Assembly (NCBI GenBank): GCA_050246735.1
Contig: JBFWVM010000005.1
Coordinates: 62,001 to 126,000, forward strand
Length of the DNA stretch: 64,000 nt
Origin: Taklimakanibacter sp050246735
GTDB lineage: Bacteria > Pseudomonadota > Alphaproteobacteria > Rhizobiales > Aestuariivirgaceae
Direction: 5' to 3'
This document shows positions 1 to 7,809 of this stretch, one piece after another. The position numbers and the translations under genes are program-made. The notes under the pieces are model-generated. The model was given only the letters and a program-made list of their open reading frames with translations, was not told the origin of the DNA and searched no databases. The number at the start of each line of letters is the position of its first letter. Position 1 is the stretch's first letter.

Positions 1-620
1 ACGCGGCGGGCGAAATCCATCTCGTGCGTCACCACCAGCATGGTCATGCCTTCGTCGGCGAGGGTCTTCATCACGCTCAGGACCTCGCCGATGGTTTCGG
101 GGTCGAGCGCCGATGTCGGCTCGTCGAAGAGCATGAGCACGGGCTCCATGGCGAGCGCCCGGGCGATCGCCACGCGCTGCTGCTGGCCGCCGGAGAGCGC
201 CGAAGGATAGGCGGGCGCCTTGTCGGACAGGCCGACCTTGGCCAGGAGCCGGCGCGCGCGCTCCTCGGCGGCGTCGGCGGCGAGGCCGAGCACGGTTCTC
301 GGTCCGATGGTGATGTTGCCGAGGACGCTGAGATGCGGGAACAGCTCGAAATTCTGGAACACCATGCCCATGCGCCGGCGCACCATCCGCACCGAGGCGT
401 CGCGGGCGTTCACTTCGTTTCCGTCGAAGACGATGCGGCCCTCGTCATGCGGATCGAGCCCGTTGGCGGCGCGCAGGAGGGTGGACTTGCCCGAGCCCGA
501 CGGGCCGATCAGGCACACCACCTCGCCACGCCCGAGTGTCAGGCTGGCGCCGGCCAGCGCCGTCAGGCTGCCATAGCGCTTTACGACATTGTCGAAGCTG
601 AGGATCGCGTCGGCGCTCAT
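1..620 (-). CDS. Polar amino acid ABC transporter ATP-binding protein (3' end outside window)
   Basis: ATPase of a polar-amino-acid-type importer (GlnQ/HisP class). The minus-strand translation starts at the ATG complementary to 618-620 and shows Walker A (GPSGSGKST), Q-loop (MVFQNF), signature (LSGGQQQ), Walker B (VLMLFDEPT) and switch His (VVTHEM), so all nucleotide-binding motifs are present. Only the C-terminal end is cut off by the window edge. Its start overlaps the stop of the upstream permease by 4 bp (ATGA), so it is translationally coupled to the two permeases at 617-1938. Family and role are certain; the substrate is not. Confidence 0.93.
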   Translation of the reverse strand, partial: MSADAILSFDNVVKRYGSLTALAGASLTLGRGEVVCLIGPSGSGKSTLLRAANGLDPHDEGRIVFDGNEVNARDASVRMVRRRMGMVFQNFELFPHLSVLGNITIGPRTVLGLAADAAEERARRLLAKVGLSDKAPAYPSALSGGQQQRVAIARALAMEPVLMLFDEPTSALDPETIGEVLSVMKTLADEGMTMLVVTHEMDFARR

Positions 621-1276
621 TCGGCGACCTTGAAGCGATGGTGGATCCAGTCGACGAGCTTGGCCTGCGGATAGCCCATGAGCCAGTAGAGGGCGGCCAT
701 GGCGGTCAGCACCTCCAATATGCGGTAGGTCTCGGCGCGGATCTGCAAGGCGACATAGGAGAGCTCGGCCACGGCGATGATCGAGACGAGGGACGTGTCC
801 TTGAACAGCGAGACCCAGGTCGAGGCGAGCGCCGGCAGCACGCGCATCAGGGCCTGCGGCGCGACGATGCGGAAGAAGACGTGGAGGGGCGACATGCCGA
901 GCGCATAGGCGGCGTTCCACTGTCCCCGCCGGATCGAAACGATGCCCGAGCGGAAGGTCTCGGAATTGAAGGCCGAGATGTTGCAGACGAGCCCGGCGAC
1001 CGCGGTCGCGGTCTGCGACAGCTGCAGGTCGAAATAGGCCGGCATCACGTAATAGACCCAGTAGATCTGCAGGATGAGCGGCGTCGCCCGGAAGAATTCG
1101 ACGAAGGCGGTCGCGGCCATGGCGAGCGGCCTGACGCCGGACAGCCTGAGCAGCGCCAGCGCCAGGCCGCCCGGTATGGCGAGCAGCATGGTCACGCAGG
1201 CGAGCCAGACCGTCATCCAGGCGCCCTCGACGAGCCGCGGCAGGCTGGCCCAGACGATCGACCAGTCGAAGGTCAT
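617..1276 (-). CDS. Polar amino acid ABC transporter permease (HisM/GlnP family)
   Basis: Inner-membrane permease of about 219 residues, the normal size for the HisMQ/GlnP family. It begins MTFDWSIVW and has hydrophobic segments through its length, with an EAA-type loop in the C-terminal half (ALGMSPLHVFFRIVAPQAL). I chose the ATG at 1276 because it overlaps the preceding permease stop by 4 bp; a longer in-frame reading to 1723 only runs antisense through that permease. It forms a heterodimer with the next permease and couples to the ATPase at 1-620. Substrate unknown. Confidence 0.92.
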   Translation of the reverse strand: MTFDWSIVWASLPRLVEGAWMTVWLACVTMLLAIPGGLALALLRLSGVRPLAMAATAFVEFFRATPLILQIYWVYYVMPAYFDLQLSQTATAVAGLVCNISAFNSETFRSGIVSIRRGQWNAAYALGMSPLHVFFRIVAPQALMRVLPALASTWVSLFKDTSLVSIIAVAELSYVALQIRAETYRILEVLTAMAALYWLMGYPQAKLVDWIHHRFKVAE

Positions 1277-1938
1277 GACGAGCCCAGATGCGCAAGGCGC
1301 CGGTAGATCCGGTCGACGCCGCGCGCCACCGGATAGCACAGGACGAAATAGGCGAGCATCGCCGCGCTGTAGAGCTCGAAGGGCCGGAAGGTCTTGCCGG
1401 CGACGATCTGCGTCTGGCGCAGGAGCTCCGGCACGGCGATCACCGAGGCGATGGCGCTGTCCTTGATGGCGATGACGAACAGCGAGCCGAAGGCCGGCAG
1501 CATGCGCACCACCGCCTGCGGCAGGATGATGGTCCTGACCGCGTCGAACCGGCTCATGCCGAGGGCGAGCGCCGCCTGCATCTGGTTGCGGCGCACCGAG
1601 GTGAGCCCGGCGCGCACCGTTTCCGAGACATAGGCGCCGAGATGCAGGCCGAGCCCGGCGATGCCGGCGGTGACCGCGTTGATCGAATGGCCGATGACCA
1701 GCGGGAAGGCGAAGAACGTCCACACCAGGATGACGAGCAGCGGAATGGCGCGCATGCTGTCGACATAGAAGCCGAGCGCGATGTCAGCCCAGCGCCCGCC
1801 ATAGGTCCTGAGGGCCCCGACGACCGTTCCGATGGCGAAGCCCAGCGCCGTCGAGGCGATGCTGACGAAGATCGTCATCATGAGTGCCTTGGCGAGGAAC
1901 GGCCAGCTTTCGATGATGGGCTGCAGCGTGATGTTCAT
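1273..1938 (-). CDS. Polar amino acid ABC transporter permease (HisQ/GlnP family)
   Basis: Second membrane subunit of the importer, 221 residues starting MNITLQPII. It carries the family's cytoplasmic coupling loop (ALGMSRFDAVRTIILPQAV), which contacts the ATPase, and several hydrophobic helices. It is first in the permease-permease-ATPase run and overlaps the next permease by 4 bp. The binding protein (2164-3006) lies 225 bp upstream on the same strand, separated by a palindromic repeat element, so the operon order is binding protein, permease, permease, ATPase. Confidence 0.92.
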   Translation of the reverse strand: MNITLQPIIESWPFLAKALMMTIFVSIASTALGFAIGTVVGALRTYGGRWADIALGFYVDSMRAIPLLVILVWTFFAFPLVIGHSINAVTAGIAGLGLHLGAYVSETVRAGLTSVRRNQMQAALALGMSRFDAVRTIILPQAVVRMLPAFGSLFVIAIKDSAIASVIAVPELLRQTQIVAGKTFRPFELYSAAMLAYFVLCYPVARGVDRIYRRLAHLGSS

Positions 1939-1974
1939 GATGTCGTGTTGTTCAGGTCATCATGATGATGGTTT

Positions 1975-2135
1975 TCCCCTTCTCCCGCCTGCGGGAGAAG
2001 GTGCCCGACAGGGCGGATGAGGGTGTTGGTTCGGCCGGCACCGGTCGTGCATTTCAACTACTTTCGAGGTCGGAGCCACACCCTCACCCGGCCTTCGGCC
2101 ACCCTCTCCCGCAAAGCGGGCGAGGGGGAAAACCG
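1975..2135. repeat. Intergenic palindromic repeat element
   Basis: A mosaic palindromic element fills the gap between the binding protein and its permease. Perfect arms 1979-1988 and 1991-2000 (cttctcccgc / gcgggagaag) form one hairpin. GAGGGTGT at 2019-2026 pairs with ACACCCTC at 2078-2085, and a second GC-rich stem follows at about 2105-2127. The 17 bases cggatgagggtgttggt at 2014-2030 recur exactly at 18472-18488. This is typical of the short REP-like elements scattered in rhizobial-type genomes. Lying between binding-protein and permease genes, it may trim read-through or stabilise the upstream message. Confidence 0.7.
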
Positions 2136-2163
2136 GGAGGATCGAAGCGGCTGCGAAACGGGT

Positions 2164-3006
2164 TCAGTTCCCGCTCTTCAGGAGCTTCAGCTCTTCCGCC
2201 GTCACCTGGTCCTTCATCTCGTCATAGACGGCCTGCAGCCAGGCGAGGAAGACCGGATCGGTCTTGTCGACCGCGAGGCCGACGTCGGTCGACATCTCCG
2301 TGCTCTGCAGGCATTCGTCGCCGCTCGGGAAGGAGACGAGGCCCGGGACCTGGCGGTTGAGCGCCGGCCAGGCGACATTGTCGATGGTGGCGATGTCGGC
2401 GCGCTTGGCCATGATCTCCTCGACCGGCGCATTGGCCCCCGATCCCGCGACGCCTTTCATCTTGGCCTTGGGAAAGCGCGTCGGCGCCCAGGTCTCGGGC
2501 GGCGTGCCGGTGAAATAGGCGAAGGTGATGTCCTCGCGGTTGAGGTCGTCGACCGTCTTGACGTCCTTGAGCTTGGGGTTGTCGGCGAGGCCGAACATGC
2601 ACAGGCTCGAGCGCGAATAGACGACGAAGTTCACGACTTCCTGGCGCTTCGGCGTCACCGCCAGCGGCGCGATCGAGATGTCGGCCTCGCCGGTGGCGAG
2701 GATCGGCACCTTGGTCTCGTGGCTCACCGGCACGATCTCGAGCTTCACGCCGAGGCGCTTGGCATATTCCTCGGCGAGGAGCCATGCGGGTCCGGAGAAT
2801 TGCGGGCCGGAGCCCGAGGTGTTTTCCGGCAGCCACGGGAACTCGCCGATGGCCGCGGCCTTGAGCGCGCCGCGCGCCTTGATCGCGTCGATCTTGGGGC
2901 TTTGCCCCGGAGCGGGCACGTCCGCCCCGCCATAGGCGAGGCTCACGGAACCGAGAAGCAGCGCTGCGGCGAGCGCCGCGCGACGGGTGATGCCATGGAA
3001 ACTCAT
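2164..3006 (-). CDS. ABC transporter substrate-binding protein, family 3 (amino-acid type)
   Basis: Periplasmic solute-binding protein of 280 residues for the importer at 1-1938. The N-terminus (MSFHGITRRAALAAALLLGS, then ..AYGGADV) is a signal peptide with paired arginines, possibly Tat-type, cleaved near residue 25-27. The mature part has the two-lobed SBP family 3 pattern: GALKAAAIGEFPW at the start of lobe 1, then GEADISIAPLAVTPKRQE, the usual hinge-region motif. Genes of this class carry amino acids, opines, ectoine and some organic acids. The neighbouring sugar-acid-type enzymes make a non-amino-acid ligand possible. The start is followed upstream by a divergent promoter/operator shared with the GntR gene. 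Confidence 0.9.
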   Translation of the reverse strand: MSFHGITRRAALAAALLLGSVSLAYGGADVPAPGQSPKIDAIKARGALKAAAIGEFPWLPENTSGSGPQFSGPAWLLAEEYAKRLGVKLEIVPVSHETKVPILATGEADISIAPLAVTPKRQEVVNFVVYSRSSLCMFGLADNPKLKDVKTVDDLNREDITFAYFTGTPPETWAPTRFPKAKMKGVAGSGANAPVEEIMAKRADIATIDNVAWPALNRQVPGLVSFPSGDECLQSTEMSTDVGLAVDKTDPVFLAWLQAVYDEMKDQVTAEELKLLKSGN

Positions 3007-3087
3007 CGTTTTCTCCCTAGTGAAGGCCCGGCTTGGTTCGCCAGGTCAGCCGGCCTCGAGCGAGGCCACCAATCCGCACAACAGGGG

Positions 3088-3116
3088 TTGAGCGTGACCG
3101 TATAATTGTATACAAT
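3088..3116 (+). promoter_or_regulatory. Candidate promoter of the GntR gene
   Basis: TTGAGC at 3088-3093 and TACAAT at 3111-3116 are separated by exactly 17 bp, a good sigma-70-like arrangement pointing at the GntR gene at 3192. The -10 lies inside the palindrome at 3103-3118, which would allow autoregulation by steric block. The transcript start has not been observed; this is inferred from pattern. Confidence 0.45.
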
Positions 3117-3118
3117 TA
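3103..3118. promoter_or_regulatory. Candidate GntR operator, perfect 16-bp palindrome
   Basis: TAATTGTATACAATTA is a perfect 16-bp palindrome in the divergent gap between the binding protein (minus) and the GntR/FCD regulator (plus). FadR/FCD-type regulators commonly bind TTGTATACAA-like palindromes. A related core, attgtataaaat (11 of 12 matching), lies at 6736-6747 before the DapA-family gene. That links the transporter, the regulator and the downstream lyase into one probable regulon. Confidence 0.6.
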
Positions 3119-3191
3119 GCATGAATGCGCAATAGGCAATCGAGAGCCTCTATAGAAGAATGACGAGCCCCATGCGAGACCGGAACAGCCG

Positions 3192-3848
3192 ATGATGGCG
3201 GACGGACCCGTCCTGCCCTTCACCCGCTCGCCGAGCCTTGCCGAGCAGGCGGCAGAGGCCATCGTGGGCGGCATCGCCGCGGGCATCTTCAAGCCCGGAG
3301 AGAGGCTGGTCGAATCCAACCTCGCCGCCACCTTGCAGATGAGCCGCGTCCCCTTGCGCGAGGCGCTCAAGATCCTCGAGGCGCAGGGCATCGTGGCGAG
3401 CACGCCGCATCGCGGCACCTTCGTTCCCGCCTTCGATTCGACGCGCATCGACCAGGTCTGCGAGGCGCGCATCGCGCTCGAGACGATCGCGCTGCGCGAC
3501 GCCGTGAAGAACAGCGACGGCCTGCCGGCTCTGATCAGGCGTCTCGACGGCATCATCGCGGCGATGGAGCAGGCCTCGGCGCGGCTCGCCTGGATGGAGG
3601 TCTCCAAGGCCGACCTCGATTTTCACCGTGCCGTCTGCGAGGCCTCGGGGAATGCGATCGTGAAGACCTTGTGGGAATCGCTCGCCCGCCATGTGCTCAT
3701 CGTCTTCGGCCAGGAGATCCGCGACGAGCGGGACGCCGTCATCATGGGCCCGCATCACCGCCGCCTGCGCGACCTCATCGCCGAGCGCGATCTCGCCGCG
3801 CTGACGGCGGAGATCCCCGGCCACATCCTCAGGCTGCGCGGACGCTAG
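3192..3848 (+). CDS. GntR family transcriptional regulator, FCD (FadR) subfamily
   Basis: Regulator of 218 residues. The N-terminal winged helix (about 12-75) includes the recognition-helix segment MSRVPLREALKILEAQGIV. The C-terminal all-helical FCD domain shows the metal-site pattern DLDFHRAV, MGPHHRRL and a later His (IPGHILR), typical of FCD regulators that sense carboxylic or sugar acids through a bound metal. It is divergent from the ABC binding protein and convergent with the enolase-superfamily gene. An AT-rich palindrome sits in its promoter. Inference: it represses this gene group in the absence of the sugar-acid ligand. ATG 3195 is an equally possible start. Confidence 0.92.
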   Translation: MMADGPVLPFTRSPSLAEQAAEAIVGGIAAGIFKPGERLVESNLAATLQMSRVPLREALKILEAQGIVASTPHRGTFVPAFDSTRIDQVCEARIALETIALRDAVKNSDGLPALIRRLDGIIAAMEQASARLAWMEVSKADLDFHRAVCEASGNAIVKTLWESLARHVLIVFGQEIRDERDAVIMGPHHRRLRDLIAERDLAALTAEIPGHILRLRGR

Positions 3849-3860
3849 TCGCGGGCTGGA

Positions 3861-4964
3861 TCACGCGATCTCGCTGGCCTTGTATTGCGCATGCTCGAGC
3901 CACTGCGGACTGATCTCGACGCCCCAGCCCGGCCGGTCGGTGACCTCGACCTTCCCGTCCTCGACCTTGTACGGATCTTCGACGAACAGGCCGTCCTGCC
4001 AGGGATAGTAGTCGGGCCCTTCGATGGAGAGCTCGAGATATCCGCCCGGATTGTCGATGGCCTTGAGGAAGTGCATGGTGCACAGCGTGACGAGCGAGAG
4101 ATTGGCGCTGTGCGGCGTGCAGGGCAGTCCGGCCCGCGCTCCCATCCGCGCCACCTCGAGGGCGCGGGTGATCCCGCCCACATACATGATGTCGGGCTGG
4201 ATGACGTCGACGGCCCTGATCTCGATCATCCGTTCCCAGGCGGTGAGCTCGCAGTCCTGCTCGCCGCCGGCGACGTCGAGGGCGAGCGCGTCGGCCACCT
4301 GCTTGGTCTGGGCGAATTCCCAATAGGGGCAGGGCTCCTCGAAATGGCCGATGCCTTCGGCTTCGAGCATCCGCCCGACCGCGATGGCGCGCCCGGGCGA
4401 GTAGCAGGAATTGGCGTCGACGAGCTTGTCGACCCCTTCGCCCAGCGCCTTCGCCACCATGGGCACGATGGCTTCGGTGCGGCCCGGCCATTTGTCGCTG
4501 TCATGACCGCATTCTGCGCCGACGCGCCATTTGAAGGCGGTGAAGCCCTTCTCGTCCCTGAGCCTGAGGAAACGGCGGGTCTCGTCCTCGGGTGTGATGT
4601 CGCGCTTCATCGAGGAGGCATAGGCGCGAAGCCTGCCGGGCCTGCCGCCGAGCAGGGCTACGACCGGCTTGCCTTCGAGCCTGCCGCGCAGATCCCACAG
4701 CGCCGTGTCGAGCCCGGCCGTGGCGCGCCGCAGATAGGAGCCGGGGAATTTGTGCTCCTTCTCGCTGATGCGCGCGAGCGTCGCGGCGAAATCGAGAGCG
4801 TCGGTGCCGAGCGCGTGGCGGGCGACCTGACGGTGGAAGATCTCGGCCGTGATGTCGGCATTGTAGGTGGAGACCTGGCCCCAGCCCTGATCGCCGGTGT
4901 CGCTCGTGACGCGGACGAAGCCGACATGTTCGTTGGCGAAGGTCTCGAGCTTCCGGATGATCAT
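3861..4964 (-). CDS. Enolase-superfamily (mandelate racemase/muconate lactonizing) enzyme, probable sugar-acid dehydratase
   Basis: Enzyme of 367 residues starting MIIRKLETF at 4964, preceded by an aagggg ribosome site. Metal ligands are placed as in the mandelate racemase group: D183 (VDAN), E209 (FEEP) and E235 (GGEQ). H285 (TPHSANLS), with D258 (QPD) behind it, is the probable general base, and K145-x-R147 replaces the more usual KxK. Members abstract the proton alpha to a carboxylate and often dehydrate aldonates to 2-keto-3-deoxy acids. Next to GMC dehydrogenases and a DapA-type lyase, an aldonate or other acid-sugar dehydratase is the likely role. An open frame to 6575 upstream is antisense to the GMC gene and not part of this protein. 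Confidence 0.9.
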   Translation of the reverse strand: MIIRKLETFANEHVGFVRVTSDTGDQGWGQVSTYNADITAEIFHRQVARHALGTDALDFAATLARISEKEHKFPGSYLRRATAGLDTALWDLRGRLEGKPVVALLGGRPGRLRAYASSMKRDITPEDETRRFLRLRDEKGFTAFKWRVGAECGHDSDKWPGRTEAIVPMVAKALGEGVDKLVDANSCYSPGRAIAVGRMLEAEGIGHFEEPCPYWEFAQTKQVADALALDVAGGEQDCELTAWERMIEIRAVDVIQPDIMYVGGITRALEVARMGARAGLPCTPHSANLSLVTLCTMHFLKAIDNPGGYLELSIEGPDYYPWQDGLFVEDPYKVEDGKVEVTDRPGWGVEISPQWLEHAQYKASEIA

Positions 4965-5066
4965 GCGTTCGCGCCCCTTATGGTCTTCTCCGCCGCGTCT
5001 TTCTGACATACGGTTTCCGCGCCGGGGACTCCAGCGCCGCTTTCTCCGGCCGCTTTTCTCGTCACC

Positions 5067-6695
5067 ATGGCCACGCCGGCAACGGACAGCATGACAGCCG
5101 AATGGGATTATGTCGTCGTGGGCGCGGGCTCGGCGGGCGCCGTCGTCGCCGCGCGCCTCGCCGCCCGCGGGCGGCGCGTGCTGCTGCTCGAGGCGGGCCC
5201 GCATGACCGCAGGCCGTGGACCCGGGTGCCGATCTTCTATGGCCGCACCTTCTACGAGCCGCGCGTCAACTGGATGTACGAGACCGAGCCGGTCGCGGGT
5301 TTCGGCGGGCGGAAGAGCTACTGGCCGCGCGGCAAGGTGCTGGGCGGATCGAGCTCGATCAACGCCATGGTCTATTCGCGCGGCCAGAAGTCCGATTTCG
5401 ACGAATGGGAGGCGATGGGCAATCCGGGCTGGGGCTGGCGCCACGTGCTCGAGGCCTATCGCAGGCTCGAGGACCACGACCTCGGAGCAAGCGAATGGCA
5501 TGGCGCCGGCGGACCGCTCCATGTCACCGTCATCGACCGCCACGCCCATCCCTTGAGCCGGAGCTTCATCGCCGCCGCGCAGGAGGCGGGGCTGCCCTTC
5601 AATCCCGACCTCAATGGCGCGACGATCGAAGGTGCCGGCCTCTACCAGATCACGACCCGCCGCGGCTTTCGCGAATCGACCGCCTCCGCCTACCTGCGCG
5701 AGCGGCGGCCCAGTCTCGCCATCGTCACCGATGCCCAGGCGACGCGGATCGTCTTCGAAGGACGCAAGGCCGTCGGCGTCGCCTACCACCGGGGCGGCAG
5801 GATGCACGAGGCGCATGCCGCGCGCGAAGTGATCCTGAGCGCCGGCGCCGTCGGCTCGCCGCATCTCCTGCAGCTCTCCGGCATCGGACCGGCAGCGCTG
5901 CTCGGGCGCCACGGCATCGCCATCGTCGGCGCCAATGAAGCGGTGGGGCGCAATCTCCAGGACCATCTCTGCTATGATTTCGTCTATCGCAGCCGGGTGC
6001 CGAGCCTCAACGACACGCTGCGGCCATGGCACGGGAAGCTCCGCGCCGTCCTGCGCTACGTGGTGGCGCGCTCGGGCCCCCTGTCGATGAGCCTCAACCA
6101 GGGCGGCGGCTATTTCCGGTCGGATCCGCGGCGTCCGGCACCCGACATGCAGCTCTATTTCTCGCCCCTGACCTATGAGAAGGCGCCGCCCCGGACGCGG
6201 CCGTTGATGACACCGGATCCCTTCGCGGGCTTCTGCACCAGCATCTCGCCCTGCAAGCCGAAGAGCATGGGCCGTCTCGAGCTCGTCTCGCCCGACTGGC
6301 GGACCTATCCCGCCATCCATCCGGACTATCTCTGCGATCCCGGGGATCTCCTGACCATGGTCCGGGCGGCGCGCTTCCTGCGCCGGCTCGGCAGCGCGCC
6401 GAGCTTCGCCGCCGTCACCGAAGCCGAGCTCAGGCCCGGCCCCGGGATCGCGAGCGATGCCGATTTCGCGCGCGACATCGCCGAGCGCGCCTATTCGGTC
6501 TTCCATCCCGTCGGCTCGTGCCGCATGGGGCCCGATCCTTCGTCCGCGGTGGTCGATTCCAGGCTGCGCGTGCACGGCGTGGGGAATTTGCGGGTCATCG
6601 ACGCCTCGATCTTCCCCATCATCACGTCGGGAAATACCAATGCGCCATCGATCATGGTGGGTGAGAAGGGGGCGGCCTTTCTCCTGGAGGATTAG
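5067..6695 (+). CDS. GMC family oxidoreductase (choline dehydrogenase-like)
   Basis: FAD-dependent alcohol/polyol oxidoreductase of 542 residues. The Rossmann FAD motif (VVVGAGSAGAVVAARL) is at about 16-31, followed by the GMC signature region WPRGKVLGGSSSINAM near residue 90. The catalytic pair is H480 (FHPVGSCRMG) and N523 (SGNTNAPS). Met9 (5091) is an alternative start. It is divergent from the dehydratase at 3861 and lies upstream of the lyase at 6817. A second GMC protein lies at 7810. Likely oxidises a hydroxyl of the imported substrate or an intermediate, with electrons passed to quinone or oxygen; the exact substrate cannot be read from sequence. Confidence 0.92.
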   Translation: MATPATDSMTAEWDYVVVGAGSAGAVVAARLAARGRRVLLLEAGPHDRRPWTRVPIFYGRTFYEPRVNWMYETEPVAGFGGRKSYWPRGKVLGGSSSINAMVYSRGQKSDFDEWEAMGNPGWGWRHVLEAYRRLEDHDLGASEWHGAGGPLHVTVIDRHAHPLSRSFIAAAQEAGLPFNPDLNGATIEGAGLYQITTRRGFRESTASAYLRERRPSLAIVTDAQATRIVFEGRKAVGVAYHRGGRMHEAHAAREVILSAGAVGSPHLLQLSGIGPAALLGRHGIAIVGANEAVGRNLQDHLCYDFVYRSRVPSLNDTLRPWHGKLRAVLRYVVARSGPLSMSLNQGGGYFRSDPRRPAPDMQLYFSPLTYEKAPPRTRPLMTPDPFAGFCTSISPCKPKSMGRLELVSPDWRTYPAIHPDYLCDPGDLLTMVRAARFLRRLGSAPSFAAVTEAELRPGPGIASDADFARDIAERAYSVFHPVGSCRMGPDPSSAVVDSRLRVHGVGNLRVIDASIFPIITSGNTNAPSIMVGEKGAAFLLED

Positions 6696-6726
6696 AATAG
6701 CTGTCCAAATATCAATCGGTTACGCA

Positions 6727-6751
6727 AAATATTATATTGTATAAAATATTT
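6727..6751. promoter_or_regulatory. AT-rich candidate operator upstream of the DapA-family gene
   Basis: The segment contains attgtataaaat at 6736-6747, one mismatch from the core of the palindrome at 3105-3116, and is flanked by arms aaatatt (6727-6733) and aatattt (6745-6751). It is strongly AT-rich against its surroundings and sits 66 bp before the lyase start. It is a plausible second target of the GntR regulator and may also carry the -10 of the promoter. Confidence 0.45.
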
Positions 6752-6816
6752 CGTAGACAAATCCCAAAGACGGGTCTATGACGCTCCCAGCATCCGCTTC
6801 GTGAGGAGGATCCCCC

Positions 6817-7755
6817 GTGAGACCGAACCGCTGCTCCTGGACCGGCGTCTTTCCCGCCGTCACCACCCAGTTCAAGGAAGACGGCACCTTCGCGCTCGAC
6901 CTCGACTCGACCGCCCGCGTGATCGACGGCCTCATCCGCGACGGCGTGTCGGGCCTCATCGTCTGCGGCACGGTGGGCGAGGGCTGCTCGCTCGCGCAGA
7001 AGGAGAAGCTCGCCGTGTACGAGACGGCGAAATCCGTCGCCCGCGGCCGCGTGCCGGTCATCGGCGGCGTGGCGGAATATACGACGCCCTTCGCCATAAG
7101 GACCGCGCGCGAGGCCGAGCGCATCGGCCTCGACGGCGTCATGGTGATGCCGGCGCTGGTCTATTCGGCGAAGCCCTTCGAGACCGTGGCGCATTACCGC
7201 GCCGTCGCCGCCGCCGTGAGCCTGCCGGTCATGGTCTACAACAATCCGCCGGTCTATCGCATCGACGTGACGCCGGCGATGCTGGCCGAGCTCGCCGACG
7301 TCGAGACCATCGTATGCTTCAAGGAATCCTCCGGCGACACGCGCCGCTTCGTCGATCTGCGGAACATGACCGGCGACCGCTTCACGCTCTTCGCCGGCCT
7401 CGACGACGTGGTGCTGGAGAGCGTCGCGGTCGGCGCCGCGGGCTGGGTATCGGGCCTGTCCAACGTCTTCCCGCGCGAGGGCGAGACATTGTTCCGGCTG
7501 GCCCGCCAGGGCCGTTTCGCCGAGGCCATGGCGATCTACGAATGGTTCATGCCGCTTCTCCATCTCGACGCCAGGCCCGATCTCGTCCAGTGCATCAAGC
7601 TGTGCGAGGCGATCGCCGGCCGGGGCTCCGTCCTGACCCGTCCGCCGCGCCTGCCTCTCACGGAGGAAGAGCAGGCGGAGATCGCCGCCATGATGGAGAA
7701 GGCGCTCGCCGCCCGTCCGCGCCTTCCCGATGTCGGGCTCGCCGCGGCCGCCTGA
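6817..7755 (+). CDS. Dihydrodipicolinate synthase/KDG aldolase family lyase
   Basis: Class I (Schiff-base) lyase of 312 residues with the DapA TIM-barrel signatures: GTVGEG (51-56) for carboxylate binding, Tyr141 (VYNNPP) and Schiff-base Lys169 (CFKESSGD). It begins with GTG, with GAGGAGGA at 6803-6810 as a strong ribosome site. True DapA is unlikely because the gene sits among sugar-acid-type oxidoreductases and a dehydratase. 2-Keto-3-deoxy-acid aldolase or KdgD-type dehydratase activity fits better. Preceded by an AT-rich element matching the GntR operator. Confidence 0.9.
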   Translation: MRPNRCSWTGVFPAVTTQFKEDGTFALDLDSTARVIDGLIRDGVSGLIVCGTVGEGCSLAQKEKLAVYETAKSVARGRVPVIGGVAEYTTPFAIRTAREAERIGLDGVMVMPALVYSAKPFETVAHYRAVAAAVSLPVMVYNNPPVYRIDVTPAMLAELADVETIVCFKESSGDTRRFVDLRNMTGDRFTLFAGLDDVVLESVAVGAAGWVSGLSNVFPREGETLFRLARQGRFAEAMAIYEWFMPLLHLDARPDLVQCIKLCEAIAGRGSVLTRPPRLPLTEEEQAEIAAMMEKALAARPRLPDVGLAAAA

Positions 7756-7809
7756 CGATCTGCCATATTGACCGGCCGCCGCCGGCTGGCGCACCGTGCA
7801 TGTCCATGA

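Noticed and set aside
4965..6575. N-terminal extension of the enolase-superfamily frame
   Set aside because: The extension is antisense to the GMC gene; ATG 4964 has a ribosome site and gives a normal-length protein.
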